In this document: positions 18,693-27,408 of the stretch, in pieces
How the letters are laid out: the number at the start of each line of letters is the position of its first letter
Numbering within the stretch: position 1 is the first letter of the stretch
Origin: Caulobacteraceae bacterium
GTDB lineage: Bacteria; Pseudomonadota; Alphaproteobacteria; Caulobacterales; Caulobacteraceae
Direction: 5' to 3'
DNA length: 41,382 nucleotides
NCBI GenBank assembly: GCA_031291685.1
Contig: JARLIP010000141.1
Coordinates: 1 to 41,382 of the forward strand
The notes under the pieces: model-generated
The model's database searches: none
Told to the model about the DNA's origin: nothing
What the model saw: the letters and a program-made list of their open reading frames with translations, nothing else
Position numbers and translations under genes: made by a program

Positions 18693-19513
18693 CGGCGGGC
18701 GCCCTCAGCCAGGGCCTGGACGGCGTCCCCCGCGAACCAGGCGGGGCAGCCCAGCACGGAGGCGGGCAGGCTGCCGATGGCGCGCCGATCGACCACCGCC
18801 CGGGCGACCCCATGTCGGCCCAGCCCCCACCGGGCGCTGGCCGCCCCTGCTCCATCGAAAAAGCCCAGCACCACCTGCTGCGGCGGCTTAAGCACCAGGG
18901 ACTCGATGGACACCGGTCGATAGCCGGGCCCCGGAGCCGCATTGCGCAGTCCGGCCGCGGTCAGGATCGAGTCCACCAGGGTTCCCGGCCCAGCCGTGAA
19001 GCCCCCTGGCGTCAGATAGAGGGCCTCGCGCCCGCCGAAGGCGCCTTTGGATGCGGCGAGTTGGGCCTCAAGCCGCCCGATCAGGGCCTCGCCCCGGGCG
19101 CCCTGCCCCATGGCGGTGGCGACCCGGCGGATATTGGCCTCGACGCCGTCGAAACGATCCGCTTCCTCGATCCGCACGACCCGCACCTGGCGCCGCGTCA
19201 GCACCCGGTCCAGCCGGCTGTCGCCGCCCCAGTAGCGCACCACCAGGTTCGGCCGCACCGCCAGCACCGCCTCGGCCGTCGCCCGCCGCCGGGGCAGGTC
19301 GGCGCTTTCACCACGCAGATAGGAATCGGGCGCCCCGGCCCGCGCCGAGACCCCGACAATGGCCTCCCGGGGCGACAGGGCCATCACATACTGATCCGCG
19401 CACTGGTCCAGGGACAGCACGCGCGGCGACGCGAGCGCCTCACTGTCGGCCAGGGCGAGCGCCAAGCCGGCCGCGAGCGATATCGTCGCCCAAGGGCCGG
19501 CATGCCGGCGCAC
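18689..19513 (-). CDS. BtuF/FecB-type periplasmic binding protein
   Basis: The 274-residue protein starts with GTG at 19513 and has a signal peptide with a hydrophobic core ISLAAGLALALA and a likely cut near ALA-SP (28). The mature part begins PRVLSLDQCADQYVMALSP, a common opening of the TroA/BtuF fold. A single long helix would link the two lobes. It is shorter than typical siderophore-binding proteins and has no lipobox. It starts only 4 bp after the TetR stop (19518) and overlaps the permease by 4 bp. It could deliver cobalamin, haem or a ferric chelate; the window has no TonB receptor or cobalamin gene to settle this. Confidence 0.88.
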   Translation of the reverse strand: MRRHAGPWATISLAAGLALALADSEALASPRVLSLDQCADQYVMALSPREAIVGVSARAGAPDSYLRGESADLPRRRATAEAVLAVRPNLVVRYWGGDSRLDRVLTRRQVRVVRIEEADRFDGVEANIRRVATAMGQGARGEALIGRLEAQLAASKGAFGGREALYLTPGGFTAGPGTLVDSILTAAGLRNAAPGPGYRPVSIESLVLKPPQQVVLGFFDGAGAASARWGLGRHGVARAVVDRRAIGSLPASVLGCPAWFAGDAVQALAEGARR

Positions 19514-19517
19514 GAGG

Positions 19518-20156
19518 CTATTGGATCAGAAGGCCGCCGAAGACGCTGCTGAGCATCGACGACATCAAGACCTCGTTATCTTCCCATTCCACCACATTGG
19601 GGCGGCAGATCCGCAGGGCCACCAAGCCGTGGCAAGCGCTCCAGAGCAGATGGGCCGCCAGGGCGGTTGTTCCCGGACGCAGCCGTCCCTCGCCTTCGAT
19701 CTCCGCCACGGTGTCGTGGAAGCGTTCATAGCAGCGCGCGGAAATCTCGGTCAGTTGCTCCTGCTTGGCGCCGGGAATCTCATCCGGACCCGAGCAATAG
19801 ACCAGGCGATAGGCGTTGGGGTTATCCAGTGCGAACTGCATATAGGCCGTCAGCATCAACCGAACCCGGGTCACCGCGTCCAGAGGGCGGCTGGCGATCT
19901 CGGTGTTGCTGGTCAGGAGCGCGGTGACGGCGTTCTCCGCGATTTCGAGCAGGATCTCGTCCTTGTCGCGGAAATGCATATAGAGCGCCGTCGAGGAGAC
20001 CCCAACCTCGTCGGCGATCTTGCGGATCGTCGCGCCCTGATAGCCGTCCCGAAGGAAAATGGTCTCGGCGGCGCGCAGAATCTCAGCCCGGCGCAGATGT
20101 CCGTCGCCCTTGGCCTTGCGGGCGGATCTGACAGGCTTGGTTTCGATGAGCGTCAC
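19518..20156 (-). CDS. TetR-family transcriptional regulator
   Basis: The 212-residue protein has a basic N-terminus and a TetR helix-turn-helix at about 22-68 (AAETIFLRDGYQGATIRKIA, then VGVSSTALYMHFRDKDEIL). The C-terminal ligand domain is helical and ends GGLLIQ. I start it at GTG 20156, preceded by AGAGGA at close spacing. It is the first gene of a four-gene unit with the BtuFCD-like importer, so it probably controls that importer and itself. An imperfect repeat, GTTCACTTAAC (20189-20199), upstream is a possible operator. Confidence 0.9.
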   Translation of the reverse strand: MTLIETKPVRSARKAKGDGHLRRAEILRAAETIFLRDGYQGATIRKIADEVGVSSTALYMHFRDKDEILLEIAENAVTALLTSNTEIASRPLDAVTRVRLMLTAYMQFALDNPNAYRLVYCSGPDEIPGAKQEQLTEISARCYERFHDTVAEIEGEGRLRPGTTALAAHLLWSACHGLVALRICRPNVVEWEDNEVLMSSMLSSVFGGLLIQ

Positions 20157-20261
20157 AGTCCTCTGAGTCCTGAAGGAAATTCCGAGTTGTTCACTTAACG
20201 AGAATCTCCCCCTCGCCGCAACCCTTTGACGCCTCAGGGCCCTTACGCGTAATGCCTTCTC

Positions 20262-21212
20262 ATGAGCGTTTCACCTGATCCAATCCTCGCCGGCGCCCCG
20301 TCGGTCATGCGAACCCGAGGCTGGGGGGACTACGCCCTGCTGGACAGCGGCGGTGGCCGCAAGTTGGAGCGTTACGGCCCCTATACCGTGGTGCGGCCAG
20401 AGCCCCAGTGCCTGTGGGCGCCACGCCTGTCGCCGGCGGACTGGGAGGGCGCCGATGCGGTGTTCGACCCCACCGACGAGGACGAGGCCGGCCGCTGGCG
20501 TTTCAAGGGCCAGCCCAAGGACACTTGGCCCCTCTCCTGGCGCGGCGTGCGCTTCAAGGGTCGCTTCACCGCCTTTCGCCATCTGGCCTTCTTCCCCGAG
20601 CAGGCCGCCAACTGGGCCTGGCTGGACGAAACCATCGGCGCCGCATCCAAGGCCGAGCCGCCTCGGATCCTGAACCTGTTCGGCTATACCGGCGTGGCCA
20701 GCCTGGTCTGCGCCAAGGCCGGCGCCACGGTCACCCATGTGGACGCTTCGAAAAAGGCGATCGGCTGGGCGCGGGAAAACGCGGACCTGTCCGGCCTGTC
20801 CGAACACCCGATCCGTTGGATCTGCGAAGACGCCCGCCGCTATGTCCAGCGCGAGGTGCGCCGGGGTTCACGCTATGACGGGATCATTCTCGATCCACCG
20901 AAATACGGTCGCGGCCCCAATGGCGAGGTCTGGCGCCTGTTCGAGGATCTGCCCGAGCTTCTGGCCGGCTGCGTCGCCCTCCTGTCCGACAAGGCCCGCT
21001 TCCTGGTGCTGAACGCCTATGCCGAGCGGATCTCCGGCCTGTCCATGGCCGCGGTGATGGGCGAGGCCATGACGGGTCGCGGTGGGCAGGTGGACTGGGG
21101 CGAACTGGCCCTGATGGAGGACGCCTCCCCCGCTCCCGGCGCCAAGACCCCCGCCCCGTTCGAGCGGGGCGTGGGCCTGTCCTTCTTCGCCCGCTGGAGC
21201 GCCGCCGCATGA
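20262..21212 (+). CDS. Class I SAM-dependent RNA methyltransferase, RlmI/YccW-like
   Basis: The 316-residue protein has SAM-binding motif I NLFGYTG at 138-144, an acidic motif II VDASKK with D161, and motif IV LDPPKYG at 210-216. These place it in the RlmI/PUA-type 23S rRNA cytosine methyltransferase group. The N-terminal third (TVVRPEPQCLWAPRLSP) is not a canonical PUA domain, so the exact substrate is open. It overlaps the following methyltransferase by 4 bp. It diverges from the TetR gene over 105 bp. Confidence 0.88.
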   Translation: MSVSPDPILAGAPSVMRTRGWGDYALLDSGGGRKLERYGPYTVVRPEPQCLWAPRLSPADWEGADAVFDPTDEDEAGRWRFKGQPKDTWPLSWRGVRFKGRFTAFRHLAFFPEQAANWAWLDETIGAASKAEPPRILNLFGYTGVASLVCAKAGATVTHVDASKKAIGWARENADLSGLSEHPIRWICEDARRYVQREVRRGSRYDGIILDPPKYGRGPNGEVWRLFEDLPELLAGCVALLSDKARFLVLNAYAERISGLSMAAVMGEAMTGRGGQVDWGELALMEDASPAPGAKTPAPFERGVGLSFFARWSAAA

Positions 21213-22012
21213 CCACGCCGGACCTGGCCCGCCTGGTCACGTCCCTGACCAATCCCACGGTCAAGGCCGTGCGCGCCCTGCACCTGCGCAAGGAGCGGGA
21301 CGAGACCGGGCTGTTTCTAGCCGAAGGGCTGAAGCTGATCGGCGAGGCCCTCGATCTGGGCCATACCCCGCGCATCCTGCTTTACGGGCCCGAGGCCAAA
21401 TCCCTGCCTATTCTGCGCCGGGCCATCGCCGCGACCCGGGCCGCCGGGGGCGATGTGGTTGAGGTCAACCGCGACATCCTGGAAAAGGTCTCCCGTCGGG
21501 ACAACCCCCAGACAGTGGTCGCGGTCTTCCCCCAGGTGTTCCACGACCTGAAGACCTTGCAACCCGACAAGGCGCCGGTCTGGGTGGCCCTGCAGGCGGT
21601 CCGCGACCCGGGCAATCTGGGCACCATCGTGCGCACCGCCGATGCGGCGGGCTGCGGCGGCGTGATCCTGGTGGGGGACTGCTGCGATCCCTATTCGGTC
21701 GAGGCTGTACGGGCCACCATGGGCTCAATCTTCGCCGTTCCTCTCTACAAGATCTCGATCCCCGACTTCATCGCCTGGCGCGCGGGCTGGACCGGCTCCG
21801 TGGTGGGCACCCTTCTGACGGCCACGGTCAACCAGCATCAGGCCGAGTATCGCCGCCCGACCATGATCCTGATGGGCAACGAACAGGCCGGCCTGCCGCC
21901 CGAATTGGCGGCGGTCTGCGACGTCAACGTCAAGATCCCGTGGCGCGGCCGCGCCGACAGCCTGAACCTCTCGGTGGCTACCGGCATCATGATCTACGCC
22001 GCCACGGGTTGA
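21209..22012 (+). CDS. TrmH/SpoU-family RNA methyltransferase
   Basis: The 267-residue protein has an N-terminal substrate-binding domain (FLAEGLKLIGEAL) and a SPOUT knot. Motif 1 is DPGNLGTIVRTADAAG at 133-148, motif 2 is MGNEQAGL at 222-229 and motif 3 is SLNLSVATGI at 251-260. Family members methylate the 2'-O of ribose in rRNA or tRNA. Its start overlaps the preceding class I methyltransferase by 4 bp, so two RNA modification enzymes of different folds are co-translated. It converges on the small cytochrome oxidase gene with a 15-bp gap. Confidence 0.92.
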   Translation: MTTPDLARLVTSLTNPTVKAVRALHLRKERDETGLFLAEGLKLIGEALDLGHTPRILLYGPEAKSLPILRRAIAATRAAGGDVVEVNRDILEKVSRRDNPQTVVAVFPQVFHDLKTLQPDKAPVWVALQAVRDPGNLGTIVRTADAAGCGGVILVGDCCDPYSVEAVRATMGSIFAVPLYKISIPDFIAWRAGWTGSVVGTLLTATVNQHQAEYRRPTMILMGNEQAGLPPELAAVCDVNVKIPWRGRADSLNLSVATGIMIYAATG

Positions 22013-22027
22013 GCGAGGCGCGGGGCT

Positions 22028-22288
22028 CTAACCCGGCGGAGCGTCGCTCTCGGTGGAATGGGCCAGGCCATGGCGCATGGCGTAGATCCCGATAACCAGC
22101 ACAAGGGCCCCACAGATCAGGCCGGGCAGAATCCCCGCGCTGGTTCCAAAGGCCATGATGGCGAAGGTGAGAAAGGCTCCCAGCCCAATCGCCACCCATT
22201 TCACGCCAAGCATGAAGTGGTGATAGGCGGCGGCGTGGAGGGGCAGGTCCTGAACCGGGTCGTAGGACGGGCTTGAATGTCCGGCCAT
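22028..22288 (-). CDS. aa3-type cytochrome c oxidase subunit IV
   Basis: The 86-residue membrane protein has a hydrophilic N-terminus (DPVQDLPLHAAAYHHFMLGVKW) and then one or two hydrophobic helices. The pattern H-x-x-x-Y-x-x-F-x-x-x-x-K-W before the helix is that of bacterial aa3 oxidase subunit IV. I start it at ATG 22288, with GGGAGC about 9 nt upstream, and not at the upstream ATG (22303). The subunit is small and its role in the oxidase is minor or stabilising. It stands alone; no cox genes are near. Confidence 0.8.
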   Translation of the reverse strand: MAGHSSPSYDPVQDLPLHAAAYHHFMLGVKWVAIGLGAFLTFAIMAFGTSAGILPGLICGALVLVIGIYAMRHGLAHSTESDAPPG

Positions 22289-22357
22289 TGTGATTGCTCC
22301 CAAACGGCGAACTGACGCCGAATGCTACCACGCATCGGAGCCCCTGGGTATGCCCCG

Positions 22358-22801
22358 TCAGCCTTGCCCCGTCCTCGCGGCGGAAACTCCTGGGTTCAAG
22401 TTCCGGACAAGCAGGGCGACGACATCTTCGCTGAGGGGAAAGCGGAACCGATATCCGATCTTCTCCAGGGCGCTTCGAGTCATGATGTGGCGGTAGTGGT
22501 TGTCCAGAACCATGTCGCCGGAGACCACCACCGCGTGGGCCTGGCCCAGATTGTCCCAGACGATCCAGGCCGCGGCCGGGATGCCCCGCGCCTTCAGCGC
22601 CTGTAGATTGTGCAGGGCGAAGGTGGTGCAATCGCCCTTCTGGCCCAGGGACCATTTCACCCCGCCGGTGAAAGTAACCTCGCGCTGGGTGCGCATGTTC
22701 ACATGATCGAGAACCTGACGCTGAGGATCGTCGGCGCAACCGGCCATCAGCACGCTGAGCACGGCGACGATCCGAAGAACGCGACTAGCCACGACGATCA
22801 A
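22358..22801 (-). CDS. Lipoprotein with a transglutaminase-like cysteine protease fold
   Basis: The 147-residue protein has a lipoprotein signal with LMAGC, so Cys22 is the likely lipid site. The mature domain resembles BTLCP, the bacterial transglutaminase-like cysteine proteinases. The catalytic triad would be Cys58 (QKGDCTTFAL), His89 (GQAHAVVV) and Asp100 (MVLDN). A core of about 100 residues is compact for the family. Substrate and role are unknown; related domains act on cell-surface proteins. A 270-bp gap lies upstream, with no gene that I can see. Confidence 0.75.
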   Translation of the reverse strand: MIVVASRVLRIVAVLSVLMAGCADDPQRQVLDHVNMRTQREVTFTGGVKWSLGQKGDCTTFALHNLQALKARGIPAAAWIVWDNLGQAHAVVVSGDMVLDNHYRHIMTRSALEKIGYRFRFPLSEDVVALLVRNLNPGVSAARTGQG

Positions 22802-23024
22802 TATTGCACCGGCCGCCGTTCATCTGGACGGCCCCGCTTCGACAGGATTGTTCACCACCGAGATCTCATCTCCCGTGACTCGCCTGCGGACAGGTGAGCA
22901 CGGGACTGGTGAATCAATCGCGATGCCTGAACTCGTCGCGGACGGCTGATCGAATGATGGCTTCGAATTAGCCATTTTCACGTCAGGATGAGGCGAATTC
23001 GGTCATCCGCGGGCCGGAGCCTCG

Positions 23025-23054
23025 CCTCTCCGCGGCGCGAAGGCCACGGAGAGG
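23025..23054. repeat. Hairpin after the permease gene
   Basis: CCTCTCCG (23025-23032) pairs with CGGAGAGG (23047-23054). GGC and GCC inside can extend the stem around the loop GCGAAG. It lies 17 bp past the permease stop and has no T-run, so it may be a weak terminator or a REP-type unit. The rest of the 22802-23071 gap holds no gene that I can see. Confidence 0.4.
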
Positions 23055-23071
23055 TTGAACGCCGGCGCGGA

Positions 23072-24676
23072 TCAGTCTTCCAGGTGGGGCAGTTCCATGG
23101 GCCCCGCCTCATGGCCGGTCACGGTCTCGCCGCGTCCCAGCTTGGAGCTGCGCAGGCCATAGACGAAATAGAGCACGATCCCGCCCGCCAGATAGATCAG
23201 GAAGAAGTTTCGGGTCGCAGCCCCCGCCATCAGGCTCATCAGCAACACCAGGCACATCAGGGCGCCCAGGATCGGCACGATCGGGAACAGGGGCGTGCGG
23301 AAGGGGCGCACCAAGTCCGGGTGGGTGACGCGCAGATAGATGACGGTAATGCAGACAATGGCGAAGGCCGCCAGGGAGCCCACATTGGATAGGTCAGACA
23401 GGGCGTCCAGGGACATGAAACCCGAAAACCCCGCCGCAACCGCGCCAACGATCAGGGTATTGATCCAGGGGGTCTTGAACTGCTTGTGCACGGTCGCGAG
23501 GGACGATGGCAAAAGCCCGTCCCGGGACATGGTGTAGAAGATCCGGGTCTGGCCGTAGAGCAGCACCAGCATCACGCTGGACAGGCCCGCGATGGCGCCG
23601 ATCTTCACGAACAGGCCGAACCAAGGCAGGCCGATCTGATTGACCGCGGTGGCGATCGGGGCCGGATTGTCGAGGGAGGCATAGGGCACGATGCCGACCA
23701 GCACCGCCGACGTGGCGATGTAGAGCACGGTGCAGATGACCAGGGCGCCCAGGATGCCGATGGGCATGTCACGGGCCGGATTGCGCGACTCGGCGCCGGC
23801 GGTGGAGACCGCCTCGAAACCCAGATAGGCGAAGAAGATCACGGCTGCGGCGTGAATGACGCCCCCTACGCCATAGCGCGAGCCACTGGCCCCGGTCAGC
23901 ACATCCCAAAGGGCCCGACCGATTTGGTGGCCCATATCCATGGGCGTTCCCGGCGGCGGCGCGGGAATTTGCGCCGGTATCAGGGGCGACCAGTTGGCGG
24001 GGTGAACATAGCGCGAGCCGATCAGGATGAAGGCTATGACCACGGTCAGCTTGATCACGACGACGATATTGTTGACCAGAGCCGATTCCGAAATACCCAC
24101 CACCAGCAGTGCGGTCACGGCGCCGATGGCGAAGATCGCCGGCAGATTGGCAATCCCATGGGCGATGACATGGCCCGCCGCATCGGTGACCGCCACCCCG
24201 GGCGCCGCCGTCAACATTGGCGGTATGTGAATATGTAGATCCTGCAGCAGACTGGTCAGATAGCCGGACCAGCCCACGGCCACCGTGGAGCCGGCCAGCC
24301 CGTATTCCAGCAGGAGCAGCAGGCCCATGATCCAGGCCACGATCTCGCCCATGGAGGCGTAGGTGTAGGAATAGGCCGAGCCCGAGACCGGCAGCGCCGA
24401 GGCCAGTTCGGCATAGCAGAGGGCGACGAAGGCGCAGAGCAGGCCGGTGATGACGAAGGAGATCATGATCCCGGGACCGGCGAACTGGGCCGCGGCCCGG
24501 CCCGTCAGGACGAAGATCCCCGTGCCGATGATGCAACCAATGCCTAGCAGGATCAGGTTCAGCGGCCCGAGGGTCCGCTTAAGTTCCCCATGTTCATGCT
24601 CCGATTGGATCTGTCCCACCGATTTTCGGAGGAAGATGCGCCCAATGCCCCGGCTGGCGGGCCCGACATTCGCCAT
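23072..24676 (-). CDS. APC-family amino-acid permease (CAT-like)
   Basis: The 534-residue inner-membrane transporter has a 30-residue cytoplasmic N-terminus (EHGELKRTLGPLNLILLGIG) and about 12-14 hydrophobic helices. It has the first-helix motif GIGCIIGTGIFVLTG used for substrate binding in APC transporters, and the sixth-helix segment FFAYLGFEAVSTAGAES. It is closest to the cationic amino-acid transporter (CAT) subgroup, but substrate preference cannot be fixed from sequence. The start ATG 24676 is preceded by AGGGA. A direct repeat of GGATCGGGCAA lies upstream of it. No operon partner is apparent. Confidence 0.92.
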   Translation of the reverse strand: MANVGPASRGIGRIFLRKSVGQIQSEHEHGELKRTLGPLNLILLGIGCIIGTGIFVLTGRAAAQFAGPGIMISFVITGLLCAFVALCYAELASALPVSGSAYSYTYASMGEIVAWIMGLLLLLEYGLAGSTVAVGWSGYLTSLLQDLHIHIPPMLTAAPGVAVTDAAGHVIAHGIANLPAIFAIGAVTALLVVGISESALVNNIVVVIKLTVVIAFILIGSRYVHPANWSPLIPAQIPAPPPGTPMDMGHQIGRALWDVLTGASGSRYGVGGVIHAAAVIFFAYLGFEAVSTAGAESRNPARDMPIGILGALVICTVLYIATSAVLVGIVPYASLDNPAPIATAVNQIGLPWFGLFVKIGAIAGLSSVMLVLLYGQTRIFYTMSRDGLLPSSLATVHKQFKTPWINTLIVGAVAAGFSGFMSLDALSDLSNVGSLAAFAIVCITVIYLRVTHPDLVRPFRTPLFPIVPILGALMCLVLLMSLMAGAATRNFFLIYLAGGIVLYFVYGLRSSKLGRGETVTGHEAGPMELPHLED

Positions 24677-24721
24677 ATGGCTGTCCCTGCTTATCTAATT
24701 GACTCAGGGGACGCCCCCCAA

Positions 24722-24759
24722 GGATCGGGCAAGCTAGCCGTCCATTTCGGATCGGGCAA
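24722..24759. promoter_or_regulatory. Two exact copies of an 11-bp direct repeat upstream of the permease
   Basis: GGATCGGGCAA occurs at 24722-24732 and 24749-24759, 27 bp apart start to start. The copies lie 46 to 83 bp upstream of the permease ATG on the minus strand. Tandem boxes at this place could bind a regulator of the permease, but the spacing is not a whole number of helical turns (about 2.6). Confidence 0.35.
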
Positions 24760-24830
24760 TGACGGGCTATCTCTCCCCGCCAAGCTTGCGCTTCATGTCG
24801 CCGACGCTTCGATTGGGGGCAGAATATTGC

Positions 24831-27266
24831 CTATCCCCGTGGCTTTACCCGTGTCGTCGGGGCAGCCGAGGTCGGATCTTCCGGCCAGGGGTGCTTGGGA
24901 TAGCGCCCTCGCATGTCCTTGCGCACGTCGCTCCAGCTGCCTTTCCAGAACCCGGGCAAGTCCTTGGTCATCTGGATCGGTCGATGGGCGGGCGACAACA
25001 GGGCCAAGGTCAATGGGACACCCTTGGCCACCATCGGGTGGGCCGCCAGGCCGAACAACTCCTGAACCCGAACATCCACCCGTGGCCCACCCTCGGCGGC
25101 ATAGTCCACCGCGTGGGTGTTGCCCGTGGGCGCGGTCCATCGGCCGGGCGCTTCGGCGTCCAGGCGGCGTTGCGCGTCCCAGGGGATCAGGGCGCGCAAA
25201 GCGCCTTCGAGGTCTGCATCTCGCAGAGATTCCAGCGCTGATTTCCCCGCCAGAACGGGCGCCAGCCAATCCTCCAGCCGCTCGGCCAGGGCCCCGTCCG
25301 ACAGGTCCGCCCAGGTCTGGTCGCCGGCTCTCAGGAAGCCGACCCTGGCGCGCAGAGCCGCCGAGGCAGGACCCCAGCCCAGGGCGGACACCCCGCGCCG
25401 ACGAACCTGATCGAGCAAAGCGGCCTGGATCAGGGCGGGATCGGGATTGGGGATCAGACGCTCTTCCACCGCCAGCCGCCCCAGCCATAGAATCTCCTTG
25501 GCCGCCAGCTTTCCGCCGGGGCCCGGCTCTAGCCTCTCCTCCCGGGTCATCCGATCCTTGAAAGCCGTCCTGAGGGCGGTCTCGTCCAGGCGGGCGGCCA
25601 GCAGGATGCGGTCCCGCGCCTCCCCGCCTCCCAACTCCGCCACCGCCAGCCACGGCTCCCGGGCCAGGGCGTCGGTGGGGTCCAGCATCGCCCCCCGGCC
25701 ATTGACAAGCTGAAACTCTCCCAGCTTTCCCCGGGCCTTGGCGATGCGTTCGGGGAAGGCCTCGGCCAGCAACAGGCCATCCTCCACCGCGCCCTCTCCG
25801 CCTCGTCCGCCCGCGATCCGCGCCCAACGGTCCGCGAGGGCGAGAGCCGCTGAAGCGCGCTGCCCCCTCTCCCTGCCAAAGGCCTCAAGCCGCGAGGACA
25901 GGTCCGTCTGCCGTCCACCCAGACCCCGCTCGGTCAGCAGGGCCGCGATCCGCGCCGCGCGTCGGCCCGCCCCCCGCTCGGCGCCGACCTGAACCATGTG
26001 GGCCAGACGCGGCGGCAGGGGCAGTTCGCTCATCCGCCGCCCATGGACGGTCAGCCCTCCAGCCTCGTCGAGGGCGCCCAGACGCACCAGAAGCGCCCGC
26101 GCCTCGGCCAGGGCGCCCGGCGGCGGACGGTCCATGAAGCTCAGGCTCTCCGCGTCCTTGGCGCCCCAGCGGGCCAGGTCCAGGGCCAGACGGGACAGAT
26201 CGGTCTCCAGGATCTCAGGCCGCTCAAAGGGGACCAGGGCCCTGGTCTCCGGCTCGTCCCAGAGCCGATAGCAGACCCCCGGCCCGACTCGTCCGGCCCG
26301 GCCCCGCCTCTGATCCGCCGAGGCGCGGGAGACGCGTACGGTCACCAGCCGGGTCACCCCGCTGGCCGGATCGTAGCGAGGAACCCGCGCCATGCCGGCG
26401 TCGATCACCACCCGCACATCGGTGATGGTCAGGCTGGTCTCGGCGATGGAGGTGGCCAGGACCACCTTTCGCCGGCCGGGCGGCGCGGGCGCGATCGCTC
26501 GGTCCTGATCCTTTGGGTCGAGAGCGCCATAGAGGGGGGCGATCTCCACCGCCGGATTGCGCAGCCGCTCGGCCAGGCGATCGGCCACCCGCAGTATTTC
26601 GCCCTGCCCCGGCAGGAACACCAGGATCCCGCCGGTTTCCTGCTCCAGCGCCCGCTGCACCGCGCGCACGGTCTGGTCCTCCAAGCTCAGGCGCGGATCG
26701 CGGCCCAGATAATGGGTCTCGACATCGAAGCTGCGCCCCAGGCTCTCGATCACCGGCGCGTCCCCCAGCAGACGGGATACCCGCGCTCCGTCCAGGGTGG
26801 CGGACATCACGATCAGGCGAAGATCCGGGCGCAGGACCGACTGACTATCCCGGGCGAAGGCGAGGCCCAGGTCCGCATCGAGGCTGCGTTCGTGGAACTC
26901 GTCGAACAGCACCGCGGCCACCCCGTCGAGGCCGGGGTCGTCGGTGATCATGCGGGAGAACACCCCCTCGGTGACCACCTCGATCCGGGTGCGGGCCGAG
27001 ACCTTTGATTCCAGGCGCACCCGAAAGCCCACCGTCTCGCCGACGGCCTCGCCCAGGGTGGCGGCCATGCGGGCGGCCGCTGTGCGCGCGGCCAGGCGTC
27101 GGGGCTCCAGCACGATCAGCTTGCCCCCCTCGGTCCAGGGCTCGTCCTTCAGGGCCAAGGGAACCATGGTGGTCTTGCCCGCCCCGGGCGGGGCCACCAC
27201 CACGGCGCAGACAGTCTCGGCGAGGGCCGATTTCAGGGCCGGCAATGCGTCTTCGATAGGCAGCAT
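24831..27266 (-). CDS. hrpB: ATP-dependent RNA helicase HrpB
   Basis: HrpB is a DEAH-family helicase of proteobacteria; its cellular role is not well defined. The 811-residue protein has Walker A APPGAGKTT at 25-33, the DEAH-like box DEFH at 122-125 (DEFHERSLDADLGLA) and SATLDGARVS. It also has the helicase C region (QRRGRAGRVGPGVCYRL) and the HrpB-specific C-terminus ending in MRGRYPKHPWPEDP. It fills a 2.4-kb gap and diverges from the metallo-beta-lactamase gene. A perfect 17-bp palindrome lies between their starts. Confidence 0.95.
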   Translation of the reverse strand: MLPIEDALPALKSALAETVCAVVVAPPGAGKTTMVPLALKDEPWTEGGKLIVLEPRRLAARTAAARMAATLGEAVGETVGFRVRLESKVSARTRIEVVTEGVFSRMITDDPGLDGVAAVLFDEFHERSLDADLGLAFARDSQSVLRPDLRLIVMSATLDGARVSRLLGDAPVIESLGRSFDVETHYLGRDPRLSLEDQTVRAVQRALEQETGGILVFLPGQGEILRVADRLAERLRNPAVEIAPLYGALDPKDQDRAIAPAPPGRRKVVLATSIAETSLTITDVRVVIDAGMARVPRYDPASGVTRLVTVRVSRASADQRRGRAGRVGPGVCYRLWDEPETRALVPFERPEILETDLSRLALDLARWGAKDAESLSFMDRPPPGALAEARALLVRLGALDEAGGLTVHGRRMSELPLPPRLAHMVQVGAERGAGRRAARIAALLTERGLGGRQTDLSSRLEAFGRERGQRASAALALADRWARIAGGRGGEGAVEDGLLLAEAFPERIAKARGKLGEFQLVNGRGAMLDPTDALAREPWLAVAELGGGEARDRILLAARLDETALRTAFKDRMTREERLEPGPGGKLAAKEILWLGRLAVEERLIPNPDPALIQAALLDQVRRRGVSALGWGPASAALRARVGFLRAGDQTWADLSDGALAERLEDWLAPVLAGKSALESLRDADLEGALRALIPWDAQRRLDAEAPGRWTAPTGNTHAVDYAAEGGPRVDVRVQELFGLAAHPMVAKGVPLTLALLSPAHRPIQMTKDLPGFWKGSWSDVRKDMRGRYPKHPWPEDPTSAAPTTRVKPRG

Positions 27267-27335
27267 AGCCCTGGCATAGCCACCGGAGCCGCCCGCGTCA
27301 CCCGGCGCGACCTATCGGATCAAGCCAAGGGGTCT

Positions 27336-27352
27336 GGTGATCGGCGATCACC
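27336..27352. promoter_or_regulatory. 17-bp perfect palindrome between hrpB and the hydrolase gene
   Basis: GGTGATC-GGC-GATCACC is a perfect inverted repeat with 7-bp arms. It lies 70 bp upstream of hrpB (start 27266) and 56 bp upstream of the chosen start at 27409. It may be an operator for a dimeric regulator. Confidence 0.35.
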
Positions 27353-27408
27353 GGCCTATTCTAATGAGGAACCGGCGGCCTGGAGTCGCCCACCGCCATG
27401 GATCCGCG

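Noticed and set aside
20157-20261. Cobalamin riboswitch upstream of the BtuFCD-like operon
   Set aside because: The gap is about 105 bp, shorter than a riboswitch, and I see no B12-box-like sequence.
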